Assembly: GCF_963678635.1 (NCBI RefSeq)
Contig: NC_087067.1
Location: forward strand, 14,771,018 to 14,835,017
Direction: 5' to 3'
DNA: 64,000 nt
DNA from: Symsagittifera roscoffensis
Lineage: Eukaryota > Xenacoelomorpha > Acoela > Convolutidae
This document shows positions 33,301 through 44,129 of the stretch, piece after piece. Position 1 is the stretch's first letter. Each line of letters starts with the position of its first letter. The notes beneath the pieces were generated by a model, which worked only from the letters and a program-made list of their open reading frames with translations, did no database searches and was not told where the DNA came from. The translations under genes were made by a program, and so were the position numbers.

Positions 33301-34029
33301 ACTCTACTATGTTTAGCAAGGTAGATGCAACTCAATTCAAGTTGACAATTCTGACCAACTCTTCAAACAACAACGTGATTTTTTCATTCTTTGCGCTGAT
33401 AGTGTAACTTATGGCTTACAGTATAATTAAACGCAAAATCTAGAAGCAGATCGGTTTACCATTGGACAATTTTTTTTGATGTTCTGTAAACTACGATCAT
33501 AAACAAAATCAAAGCCAACAAAAATTTAAAAGAAAAATTTGCAAGACTGAATGCAAAGTAATGCGTTCTCTGTCTTTTCTTCAATGAAAAAGGGGATCTC
33601 TTCGTTACTAGGTGCGAAGAGAATCTCTGTATTCGTTACTAGGTACCCCGGGGGATATATTTACACAGTTTCAAAAAACGTAGTACTGTCAAGGTTTTCT
33701 CACAAATCACCACGTCAGACACAAATTGGGAAAAATACCCGATTGGAAAAAAACTATTTAAGTTTTGATTGAAATTGTTTTATATTTGAATCTTTTAGTT
33801 TTAACCGGCATCTTGACTTTCGCGATAAATCGAGATATAAATTTTTATCAAATTGATTACACTAAAAAAATGTAATGAAAGAGCTGATTGCCCTTCATAG
33901 GTTTTATTATGCACAAAATCTTTAAAATAGAAAAAAATCAGAAAAAAAACAGTTATCTTGGTGCATGTTTAAAAAACTCACAAAAAGTATAAAATGAGCT
34001 TTCGAAATGATATTTTAATCTTATAAAAC
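33301..34029. other. Intergenic, nothing recognised
   Basis: Contains a short direct repeat TTCGTTACTAGGT near 33600 and 33634. No gene seen. Confidence 0.5.
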
Positions 34030-34215
34030 AAACGAGACTGCTCGTATCAGACCAAAAACCACCCCAAGCTTATGTATTCTTCACTTTCTTCGAATGGGCT
34101 GAGAGGTGATAAATCTTATCGAAGCCCTTTCAGTCATGATTCCAACCACATTAAAACATTTCTAAAATGGTTGCAAAAAAATAGGTTCGAAATTTTTCGT
34201 CATATTTCAAGAGCT
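34030..34215. mobile_element. Fragments of families A and B side by side
   Basis: 34030-34052 is a minus-strand family A right tail (GAGACTGCTCGTATCAG) broken inside the hairpin. From about 34090 to 34211 follows a family B internal segment (+). The B segment is nearly identical to 35431-35545. Confidence 0.65.
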
Positions 34216-35382
34216 GGTCAGTCCCAAGTTTCGAAACATTGCTTCTTGACTTGATCCCATGTTGGATGTTTTAACGCACAAAAAAAATTAGTTTGTCAAA
34301 ATGAAATGGACCAAATTAAGTAAAGATTACAGAATGATAAGCTTAAATCTTGCAAAAATTTTTCAAATTTTTCATATTCTTTTGTTTAGTAGCTCAGGAA
34401 TAGAATCAGGCACAACTCATGCACAAATTTACCAATATATATTTTTTTGCGGCCTAGCTTGCAAAGGAAACTTTTGAAACATTCTGGCGAGGATCATCAT
34501 TCTTACAGCAATAGGCAAATAAAAAACAATAATATATGCGATGATGAAATTGAATTTGTCTCTCTGTTTATTGATAATTAGGCTAACTAATGCCAAAATA
34601 GTCCTAATAAGTTAATCAATAAGTATGAAATATATACCGTGTTGAGCAATATGGCTATCATAGAACTTTTGTCACAAGAATCTTTTTAGAAAATTAGGCT
34701 TTAAGAGTGTTAAAAAAGAACTATTTGGTTTTTCAAAAAAAGAAATAACTGGTTTTTTTAAATAAAAAAAGTTGCAAGATAGAAACTTTCCTAAGAAAAA
34801 AGTTGAAATTTTTTTAGTCATTAGTTTTTTAAACTTGCTCAAAGCCAGTACGAAAATTCTCCGCGGAAGCAGATTACAATAACGGACACACTAGCCGAAT
34901 TTAAACATTCGGCACGCCATTTTTTTTTGAAATAGCTACTAAGGTTCTGCATATATTTTTTGCTGATTTCTACAATTTTTGACAACATACCGCTGCACCA
35001 CACATACAACACGTCCCGAGCTATATGATCTTTTTTCTGAAACTTGAATTTTTATTGTTTTCAAAATAACTTCGAACTGCAAAATATTTATAACTAAGAA
35101 TAATATCAAAAAAATGTTTCGGATTTTTTTTCTCTAAATTTACTCTATAAAAACAATATGAACAATTGTACATGCAAAAATTTCAGAAATTTGAATAAAA
35201 GTTTTCAAAATTGATTTTTATCCGTGATTACATTCAAAAATTTATTTCAGCAGTTTTCTTAAAAGAATTTTGTAAGATAGTTGAAAATCCCAACAAAACC
35301 TATAAAAACTTCTAGAACAAAAAAATTTTTTGTAGGAGGCTAAACAGGATTCTTACAACTTGACTCCTATATATTGTTGTTC
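34216..35382. other. Intergenic, nothing recognised
   Basis: AT-rich. No exon or element ends seen between the two family B segments. Confidence 0.5.
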
Positions 35383-35815
35383 CTGCCATTTTTCCACGCA
35401 AACTCAGGTACCACAATTAATCATCAGACTGGGCTGAGAGGTGATAAATCTTATCGAAGCCCTTTCAGTCATGATTCCAACCACATTAAAACATTTCTAA
35501 AATGGTTGCAAAAAGTAGGTTCGAAATTTTTCGTCATATTTCAAGCGAGTAAAGCAATCGAGTAACGTTATGTATGAAAACAAGCAATTTAGGCAAAAAA
35601 ATATTTAATTTTAATAAGAAAAACTAGTTTTAGAAGCTTCATTTAGCGCTTCTCTGGTCAAAAAATGTTTGTAAAAATATTTGAAATTTTTAGTGCAAGA
35701 AGTTGAAAAAAATATATATATTTTTAAATACTTTCTTGAATTTTTCTTTTCATTTTTTGTTCATTTCTATTTCGGAGACAATTGCAGCGGTTTATTTCTA
35801 AATCTTCAAATTTAT
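35383..35815 (+). mobile_element. Family B copy, right end missing
   Basis: Left end TGTTCCTGCCATT at about 35383 (one change from TGTTCCGACCATT). Internal blocks CACGCAAACTCAGGTACCAC, CATTTAGCGCTTCTCTGG and GACAATTGCAGCGGTTTATT match the full-length copy at 11622. The terminal hairpin is absent. Confidence 0.7.
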
Positions 35816-36175
35816 TCGGGTTTGTATAGTTTGGATGTCTTAATGACGGTTCGGTTTAGCCCAGTTTATGAAGTTTCAGCTCGGTTCTCGATTCGATTTG
35901 GTTATTGGAAAAATTTAGTTGAAAATTTGTATAGAAACTTGGCTCACAAAAAAATGTTGTAAAGCAGATTAAAAATGGTAATAATTGTAGCAAAATTCGG
36001 AAACGTGGGTTAATATGAAGAAATTGGTGAAATCTGCCAAGGCGGAAAATATCGGTTTTTGAATTCAGCTTTGGTTCGATTTGTTTATTAAGCAGTCGTG
36101 ACACCTAGTCTCAGGTTTGAGATTTTGCCACGCAGCTGTTAAATCCTGGTAGAAACTGTAAATAATTGAGAAAAC

Positions 36176-36350
36176 CGGATCTTGTTAACAATTTCCCGCC
36201 AAAAGGGGAGGGGGAGGTTCGTAACACGGTTCCAAATTTGTAGATGCTTTACTAATCAATTCTCTCTTTATAGGGGGAGATTTGATCAGAGAATTGACAA
36301 ATGGGAGATTCGTTTCAAGGTACCATAGAGGGGGATAGTTAACAAGATCC
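36176..36350. mobile_element. 175-bp MITE (family C) with perfect 8-bp duplication
   Basis: Inverted ends CGGATCTTGTTAAC and GTTAACAAGATCC. The target duplication GAGAAAAC is exact (36168-36175 and 36351-36358). It has G-rich internal tracts (AGGGGGAG) and no coding capacity. Confidence 0.88.
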
Positions 36351-36889
36351 GAGAAAACCTACGAAAAATTAAGTAATCGTGATTTTTTACTGACAATAAA
36401 TTTTTATATTATACGGAAAAATATTGTATAGTATCTGTTTTTGTATTTTACCAATTTGATCTTGCTACGTTCTTGCAAAACATTGCAGAACCTTGCAAGA
36501 AAAAGGAATATGAAGGCGTTGCTACATAAGGTATCGTGCAAGGTTTTGCATTCCCAGAATACGACAATAATCCGCGTATCTATATAATTGTGATGTCCAA
36601 AAATTACAATGAGTCCAGCATCTTCAAGTTTTGTGACCATCATCAACCAATTCTTTCGATATATTTAAGTTTTCCTGGCTTAATTTTTAGTTTTGAGCTC
36701 TTACGCCCCACATTTTTTTGATTAGCGGAAAAAAGTCAATCATGTTCTAGACCAGAAAAAAAAACTTTTTGGAAATCTACAAGTAGTGTTTTTCAGAAAA
36801 TACATTGAATCATGTTCTAGTTATTAATAAACAGATAGTAAGCCATGAAGATACGCAATATGCAATCTTGGCTAATAATTGAATGGTAT

Positions 36890-37200
36890 AAGTTCTATTG
36901 ACTTACCACACAAGGATCAATGGGTGTCATCTAAGCATTGCTTGTAGAATAGAATGGCTACGACTTTATGAAGATGATACATGGGGCTATACGTGGGGAT
37001 TGACGGGGAGAAAGATTAGGATCTCCAGCGTCGCGCCAGAATACCCTCCCGCCAACAACTCATCATCCCGCTCTCTCTCCTTCTCTGTTTCTCAGTTCTA
37101 GTCTCAGTCTAATCTCTATTTAATATTCTCTTTCTTACCACAGTAGTTGTTCCCCACCCCATACTAAACCAATGTATACTGTTAATCTCTATTATTCACG
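36890..37200. promoter_or_regulatory. GC-richer island, candidate regulatory element
   Basis: About 4.8 kb 3' of Zic. An abrupt change to mixed composition from about 36895, with CTACGTGGGG-like G-rich sequence, CGTCGCGCC near 37029 and a CT-rich run. A 67-codon frame (36898-37101) is open but carries no motif and lacks a splice context. Function unknown. Confidence 0.25.
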
Positions 37201-38744
37201 TCAATTGTTCATCAAAACTTCCTCAAACGAAATTTAACCAGAAAAACAACGGCAGTTTATTCAAATTATTTTTTTTGGGGTTTTGTTAGATCTTAAAAAG
37301 TTTACTTACGATTGGCTCTATTTCTTCAATGGATAGTTTTCAAAAAATTTCGAGAGTTATGATGACTATACATATCTGATTTGTGCGTATCGCGATGTGG
37401 TAGCCGTACTCAGGTAACCATTTAGTTCAATACTGAGAAAAATTTGGGAAATGCCCCATACGGATTCTCCCGTCTTTCGTTAGGTCTGCGAAATTGATCT
37501 TTCGATTTCTCCCAAATCAATAACAAGACTACAGGAAAATGTTTGAGAAAATTGACGATAAATATTGGCAAAGTTCCAAAGTTGCCTTAAAAAAATTTTG
37601 AGGTAAGTCAACCAAAAATGGTTGTGTTAAATCAGTACATTTTTAAAGTTTTTTTTTAGTCAAAAAAGCTGTTTTTTACTGGATACCGGAAAAATTTTCT
37701 GAGATTCGTTTTTGATGCAGATTTTTGAGCCACGAGATTAGTGTAATATGTCGATCGACCTTGTTCTACATCTTTTTGTGGTATCTGATATTGCTTAATA
37801 AAAAACCGAAAGCACTAAGTTGTTGTTTCGCACCTACTGATTTGTACTTCATTGAAGTTTTAATCTTAATATGCTGTCATAAGCTTGTCATACGGTAGCC
37901 TCAAGATGTTGTCTTACCCTTAATAACAGTAGCATTTTAAGACAAGCATAGGCAATTGTTTTACAAGTAGGACAAAAAGGTGTAATGACGAACGCTAGAC
38001 AAAAATTTATAACATTCAAGAATCTGACATAATTGACTAGAATTGTTTTCGAAAAAAAAATAACAATCAAAATCACGTGAGAAAAAAAATATCGCTAATA
38101 CTAGAATTGTACTGTCAAAAACTAGGTTGTTCTGCAAAAGATAAAAAGTTTTGACGGTTGAAAGAAGTTATTCTTTTAACATTAATGCGCTTAAGCATTT
38201 TTTATGTCGATGGAATCAAGATTGAAAGAACTCCAAAACGATAGATCAGTCCTATACACGACTTTTTGTGACAACTGATTTTGCGTTGAAAAAAAAAACA
38301 ATAAAAAACACGCAAAGACAAAACTCATCACCACTTTGAGCCATCAGACACTCAACCTAAAAATAACAAGCGAGCAATGGCATTAAACGCGATGATCCGC
38401 TCACATGCAACAACAAAGCTATTTCATTATTTCATCGAAAGTAAGTAAAATGCAACAGAATTTGATAGGAGGCTCACGTTCTCACTAATTTGTGTTAAAC
38501 TAAACTGTAAAAAAAAGTTCATTTAGAACCCAAATAACGATCGACAAGACGTTGATACGATGCAATAATTCAGCCGCGACGAGTTTTCTTTCAGAATCTC
38601 AAAATTCTCTACTTATGAGGGCATTGCTTGGGGTAAAACCGTGAGCATGAATATCAAGCTTTTTTAAATTTTGGTATTAGGTTAAAATGCTGACTTGAAA
38701 AATTTTTTGGGAAAAATATTTTGTGAGTATTTTCTCTCCGTTTT
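37201..38744. other. Intergenic, nothing recognised
   Basis: AT-rich non-coding DNA. No repeat ends or exons recognised. Confidence 0.5.
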
Positions 38745-39252
38745 TGTTCCGACTATTTTCGAAGAAAGTGACAGAATTTTTGTGCTCGGGGTGTTTTTTT
38801 TTCTTCAGACAATTTTCGACTTTTTAACTAGCAAATTTTGATGAATTTTTCAAATATCATTCAAAAGGCAAGGTTTTTTGAGCTCAAATTTACAAAAAAA
38901 TATATTTCCCTGTGATTATTTTTGTAACATTATGGGGGTTTAAAGATTGCTCATATGTCCAATTTGGGACAATTAACGCGCGATATATTTAGCACCGTTA
39001 ATGCGTGAGCGGAGTTTTACTTCGTCTACGAAATCGTTCCAAATTAGTTGAAGCAGGCTAAATTTCTTAGTTTATATGTTACTGAGAGCGAAATCCATTA
39101 CTTTATACTTCATACGAGGGGATGATTTTCAAAAAATATCAAAAAATTTTTGACTTCATCAATTTTTAGAACACAAACTGCTGCATAAACCCTAAAAGGC
39201 AGTCGGAATGTTCAGGCCATTCAGGGCTTCGCCCTGATACGATCAGTCATGT
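38745..39252 (+). mobile_element. Family A copy, full length
   Basis: Left end TGTTCCGACTATTTTCG at 38745. Internal CTTCAGACAATTTTCGAC, ACGCGCGATATATTTAGC and GGGGATGATTTTCA blocks. Right end GTCGGAATGTTC, an 11-base insertion, then hairpin CAGGGCTTCGCCCTG (39222-39236) and tail ATACGATCAGTCATG. Confidence 0.85.
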
Positions 39253-39819
39253 TTTCTTGGGCTCATTCCATGCCAACTTACATGTCTTGATGACCCGCAT
39301 CAAATCAAAACCATCTTTTCAGGCCAAAAGTTGCTGACGAAGCTATCGGTTTGAATTATGCAAAGTTGTCATATTACACTTAAAACAAGCCTAATATAAT
39401 TTCGCAAGCAGCGGTTAGCTCTACACTGCAAATCACTCAAAGCACCCGAATGTTTTTCAAAAAATAGATTTTCTCATTTTTATCATTTCATTTGACATAC
39501 AGCTATTGATTACTACAAACTAGGCTGGTTTGGAAACAAAAATATTTGTGAAAAAAAAAAACAGCTGCTTCAAAAAATTTTAGCATCATCGAAAATCATA
39601 GGCAAATGTGACATGCTCCGTAGCTTGTTAATATATCATATATCGATTGTTATGCAGCAAAATTTAAAAAAATGCCGGAGAGAGTGTTTAGAAAACGGTT
39701 CCCACAGTTACTTATGTGATAGTAAATTAGTTTAGAAAAATTAACTAAGAAAATTACTTTTCATTAAAAAAATTGAAGGTATTTGTGTATTAAGTGTTAG
39801 TTGTGTGAATTACAATAGT

Positions 39820-40110
39820 AAGTCTGGCTCGCCATTAGACCGGGAGGCTTTCCCGAGCGATGCCGACTGTGAAGCTGGACGGGTCGCTCCGCGGGACGTG
39901 ACAAGCGAATTCTCTCTCTTCCTCCCTTCCCTTTCGCTAGCCCTAACCCAATTAGAAGGGGGCTAGTAATTGCCCGTTAACCCCATACTGAGGCCAAATC
40001 AGACTACAATAGCCCACGACCAAGTTAATTTAGCCCACTTTTCAAATAAATCCTCCCTCATAAAAGCAATACTGCATGTCGCTTTTCCCAAATTAATTTC
40101 GGATCGGGTT
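39820..40110. promoter_or_regulatory. GC-richer island, candidate regulatory element
   Basis: Sharp GC-rich core (39838-39905, with CCGGGAGGCTTTCCCGAG forming a short palindrome and GGGTCGCTCCGCGGGACG). A CCCTAACCCAATTAGAAG segment and AATTAATTTCGG follow. No tRNA fold, coding frame or repeat relation found. Confidence 0.3.
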
Positions 40111-40899
40111 TAATTTTCTTGGAAAATGGTGATGATCAAAAAAAGTGATCACGTTGATGAATGAAAAGTTCCATTTGATTGCATTTTTTCACACCTTTTG
40201 CCACGCCCTTCGAATAATTGAGCCAATATCAATCAATAAAGTTAATTTAGTACTACGAGTGCAAAAAAAAGAGAAACAAAAGATCAAGAATTGTTTATAA
40301 ATAATTCACGTGTTTACTTATGCGTTGTTTTTTATGGGAATTTCTCGACAAATTTCCCATATAATAGTTTTTATTTGTAAAAAGACCATTTATTTGCGTT
40401 TTAGTCCATGGGACCGATGTGATTAAATGAGAACAAAGAAACTAGATCTTTTGTACAAATCCATAAAAAACAACATTTTTTTGTTCGATATGAGTACCTG
40501 GCGCTATTTATTATTTGGTTATAAATTTTTTCTCATGCATATCAAAAGAATTGACAAATGTTTGTGATTGTTTTTAGATGCAAGTTCGCATCAAAAATAG
40601 GTCAGCTACAATAAAAGCGGATTGTTCTATAATTTTTGCTCTATCTTGTAACACCTTTTACTCTGAAAATTGGGTTACTTTTGAAAAAAAAACCGTTGAC
40701 AGTAAAAGACTTTGCTTAAAATTGGAACGCTGAAACAAAGGTCTAGACGTTTCTCGACCAGAAAATGGAGTTCTAAACGTGTCAAGAAAACTTCGAGTTC
40801 CTTAAAAGGAAGTTATTTGTGCTGTTAGTTTTAAGTTTCTCAGCTTTCCTAGGTTTGTTGCTTCCTGAGGTTTCGGAAGTCAAAACAGAGAAAATAAGA

Positions 40900-41290
40900 T
40901 TTAGAGAAAACGAGAAAGTAAATTGTGTGAGGTGATATGTTTTTGCAGGAGCGTCTCGGCCAAACAGTTTTGAGGTGGGCTCGGGTTGGTTTTTGCCCGG
41001 AGTGTTTTGGGGGGTAAGCGGACAGTTTCGCAGAGTAAACAGGATCTTATTGGAGCGACTGTCTGTTAGCTTGATTGACATGTGTCACTCCCAAACTAGA
41101 CGGCCAGTGTGGCGTGTGCACAGAGCCAGATCTGATCCTCTTTAATCCACCACTGCTCAGCTGGGAAAATGGATTGCCCAATCCAAACATACCTTAAACG
41201 CGTCCTCTTGGCCGAGTTTAAGGCTTGCAGAAGCTTTCGAGCCTGCAAGGCCTTCAGACGCTTTCGAGTCCAAGGCCTGCAGAAAAAGTT
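40900..41290. promoter_or_regulatory. GC-richer block, candidate regulatory element
   Basis: Contains TTGATTGACATGTGTCA (near TGATTGACAG), CTTTAATCC, CAGCTG and AGATCTGATCC. A 99-codon minus-strand frame over 40782-41081 has no motif. Tandem CTTTCGAG(C/T)C(T/C) sequence appears near 41236 and 41262. Confidence 0.3.
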
Positions 41291-41639
41291 GCGACAGTAG
41301 AATTGTATAAATGGTGTCTGAAAAAATATCGTGTAAATTGATGATACAGTATGAATTATTTTTTTTGTTTTTGAAAAAACGCGTAGTTCGATATATTTTT
41401 TTGCAGGAAGCTAATTATAAAAACTTTATCAACGTTGTTGGTGTTTTTTTTGCTTTATAAGTACGTTTTTTTATAGATTTTGTTTTGCTGCTGCTTCGGA
41501 TATCTTTTGAAGCTTACACTCTATTTAGGCTTAAGTATCAGTTGAAAAAGCTTTTTGAGCTTAAGAACTAAGTTATGTTTGCGAGAGTTTCGGATAATTC
41601 GATGTTGTAGGAAATGTAAGTGTTAGCCAGTAGCAGGCA

Positions 41640-41800
41640 TTGGCCGGGTCTGATTAAGATGATAGCGGGTTTAATCTGAACCAGGTGGGGGCCCCCTCGC
41701 CCCTGTCAATCACCAGGCACGTAGGGGACAGTTAACCCTTAACCCAGCTCGCAAACACAAACACAAACAACACATACGATCCCATACCCACTCACACATA
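41640..41800. promoter_or_regulatory. GC-richer island with TALE site
   Basis: G/C-rich core GGTGGGGGCCCCCTCGCCC next to CTGTCAATCACC (TGATTGACAG on the minus strand, 41703-41712) and CACGTAGG. Flanked by AT-rich DNA on both sides. Confidence 0.35.
41703..41712 (-). promoter_or_regulatory. TGATTGACAG, PBX-PREP/MEIS composite site
   Basis: Exact ten-mer on the minus strand, about 9.6 kb 3' of Zic, inside a GC-rich island. Confidence 0.45.
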
Positions 41801-42029
41801 TCTATCTTTTATATCTTTATTAACAAACCACCTAATGAAATGCAATCAATTTAGAATATTGGAAAGAAGTCGAGTTAAGTATAATCAACACGCTTCATAA
41901 TACCAGCTTAAGGGTTCATTAATCACAGGCCCTAAATCGATTTTAAATGCGAAGTGCCTTTTCGAAGTTTTAACAAATTCGATGTTTTAATGCAAGCAGT
42001 TGCTCGTGAAGGATTTTTAATGGACATTT

Positions 42030-42380
42030 TTGATTGTTTTGATGAAAGAGTTTTCCGAATTTTTTGGAAACTTTAACGATTTTTTATTAGGTCGACCAAA
42101 TTGATTTTCTGAGCTCCAATCTATAAAAACCCAATATATTTTGCGAAAAATTTCCGCGCCGCATTTGGAAGGCTTTAACAAAAAATTCGATTTTTTAAAG
42201 GTGACTTTGGAAAATGTAGGGTTGGTCAACCAAGAATGGATGTCATACAAAAGTTCAAATAAAGGAGAACCCTTTGAGAGAAATTGGCAAAAAAAATTGG
42301 GGGGGGGGGGGGGGGTATTTAATCTGAAACAGGTGGGGGCCTTACTGAATGCAACAGATAAGAATCGTAAAAAATAGGTA
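42030..42380 (-). mobile_element. hAT-like MITE (family D), degraded copy
   Basis: AGGTCGACCAAATTGATTTTC and the TGAGCTCC segment match family D internal sequence in reverse. A run of G (about 42299-42315) lies where other copies have C/G tracts. Termini not found. Confidence 0.55.
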
Positions 42381-42873
42381 ACTTGGAAAAAAAACTCGAG
42401 ATAATTAATATATTCAGACAAACTCAAAGCAGGAAAAGAAATATTTTAATCGCATCGAATACAAAGTTTGTTTCGTTTTATGATCCATTGAACCACCTAA
42501 ACCACTCCGACCCCAGTTCTAAAAAAACTTGGATATGTAAGAAAGGCTAAAAAGTTTTCATACTAGCTAAAATGCCAAGGAAATCCTGCAGATGTTTTTT
42601 TTTACTACAAACACTTTCAATCTGGACTCCGCTTTTTATTTCATTGACTTCAGACTTCTCGACTTATTCTTATTTCCAAAGTGAATCTTTCGGGTTAATT
42701 CTGAACAAATTGGTAGCATTGTGAATTGCCAAAATAACTCGGATTTTGCCCAGCACGAGTTGCCAAAATGTTTTCACGCCACAGGAAATGAAGCTGTGAA
42801 AAATTTTTTGACCACGTTGAATGATGTTCAAAACTTGAGTTGATAAATCAATGCCATGAAACTAAACGCGAGG

Positions 42874-43256
42874 CAGGGGCGGATCTGGGATCTTCTTGAA
42901 GGGGGGGGGGGGTGGGTGGAGTTCCGAATGCAAAAAAAACTTTCGAAAGCTTTGTCGGCCTTTTTTCAGGTCAGCCAAACTGATTTTTTCGAGCTCTCCC
43001 AAAGCACTAAAAATATCCCGTTTTGGCCAAAAAAAAGCGTTTTTTTGGCACGCGCTCTCTCCTCCTCCCCCCCCCCCCCTCAAAATTAGTATATATTGGC
43101 ACCCAAGGCGCCCTTAGAAAAAGTTTATGGTCCGGCAGCCAAAAATGGATATCTCAAAATAGTACAAAGGGGCCCTTTGGGTCGGCAGGGGGTCGAATCC
43201 CTGAGAAGGAGGGGGGAGGCGTTTGCCACCCCACCCCCTACCTAAATCCGCCCTTG
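42874..43256 (-). mobile_element. hAT-like MITE (family D), copy 3
   Basis: Termini CAGGGGCGGATCTGGG and CCTAAATCCGCCCTTG. The internal order is reversed relative to copies at 12503 and 21876. No convincing target duplication. Overlapping Gly/Pro/Ser-rich frames come from its G and C tracts. Confidence 0.75.
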
Positions 43257-43429
43257 TTTAAAGGCAATTTTTTCTATGAAAAATTAATTCATTATTTTTT
43301 ATCATATCTATTTGTCATAATGAATAATGACATTTGTACCGTAACACAAATATGTACAAAACTGATTAAAACTGTCCCTTTTGTGCGGCCAAGTTGCCTC
43401 GAGACGTCTTAACAAGATATAATTTCAAA

Positions 43430-43720
43430 ATGAAAACATTTAGCGTCGATTGACTATGATTGACAATTGTGCAAATTTTTTTTTACCTTGATTGACATTT
43501 TTTCCACTTTTTTATGTGTAATGCTATGTGATGAGAATGTTTTTATTGTCAATGATGAAAATGATTGAGTTTTCCTTCGGGGGTTAGAAGCACGCGTTGT
43601 TTTCTGGTGTCCAACAAACCTATCTTTACCCATTATGCACTAACTTAACAAAGGGTCAGCGGGCATCAATTAGAGATTAAAACCCACGCTGGGTTATAGA
43701 CTTTTTTCCTGCGTACTTTT
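43430..43720. promoter_or_regulatory. Candidate regulatory block with TGATTGACA repeats
   Basis: Holds TGATTGACAA (about 43458) and TGATTGACAT (about 43489), one base off the composite TALE site. A mixed-composition segment follows at 43570-43700 (AGCACGCGTTGTTTTC, AAAGGGTCAGCGGGC, CATCAATTAGAG). Confidence 0.3.
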
Positions 43721-44129
43721 TCAATTGAAAAGGAATGAAAGCTAACTGATGACATGCAAGCAATCAACTACTTTATGATCATTTTACGATTGAAGTTGTC
43801 ACAGATTATCCCACTATGATGCAGGGACATTCTCATAGATGAAATTTCATCTAACTCTTAGATTAGATAAGTTCTTCCAACCAAAAAGTTTTTTAAGAAA
43901 AAAAGTTGTTCAAAATGGCAGGTTTGTTATAACATAAAAAAAATGCCAAATTTAAATTTTCCGGTTACCAAATCAAGTTAAAAAATCTAAAAAGCCAAAT
44001 CTGTACAGCTATGTATTTGATGGATTCATATAAATTTTATAAAAACGAAAAATAAAATAGTTAATTGGCGTTTCTGCGATTCGCAGAGGATCAAAAAAAC
44101 CTATCAACCCTGTCTAAACATAATGTGCA

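Noticed and set aside
39838-39905. Structured RNA or tRNA in a GC-rich core
   Set aside because: A short palindrome is present but no tRNA boxes or known RNA fold; kept only as a possible regulatory island.
42856-43412. Several Gly/Pro/Ser-rich frames
   Set aside because: Shadows of the G and C tracts of the family D element.
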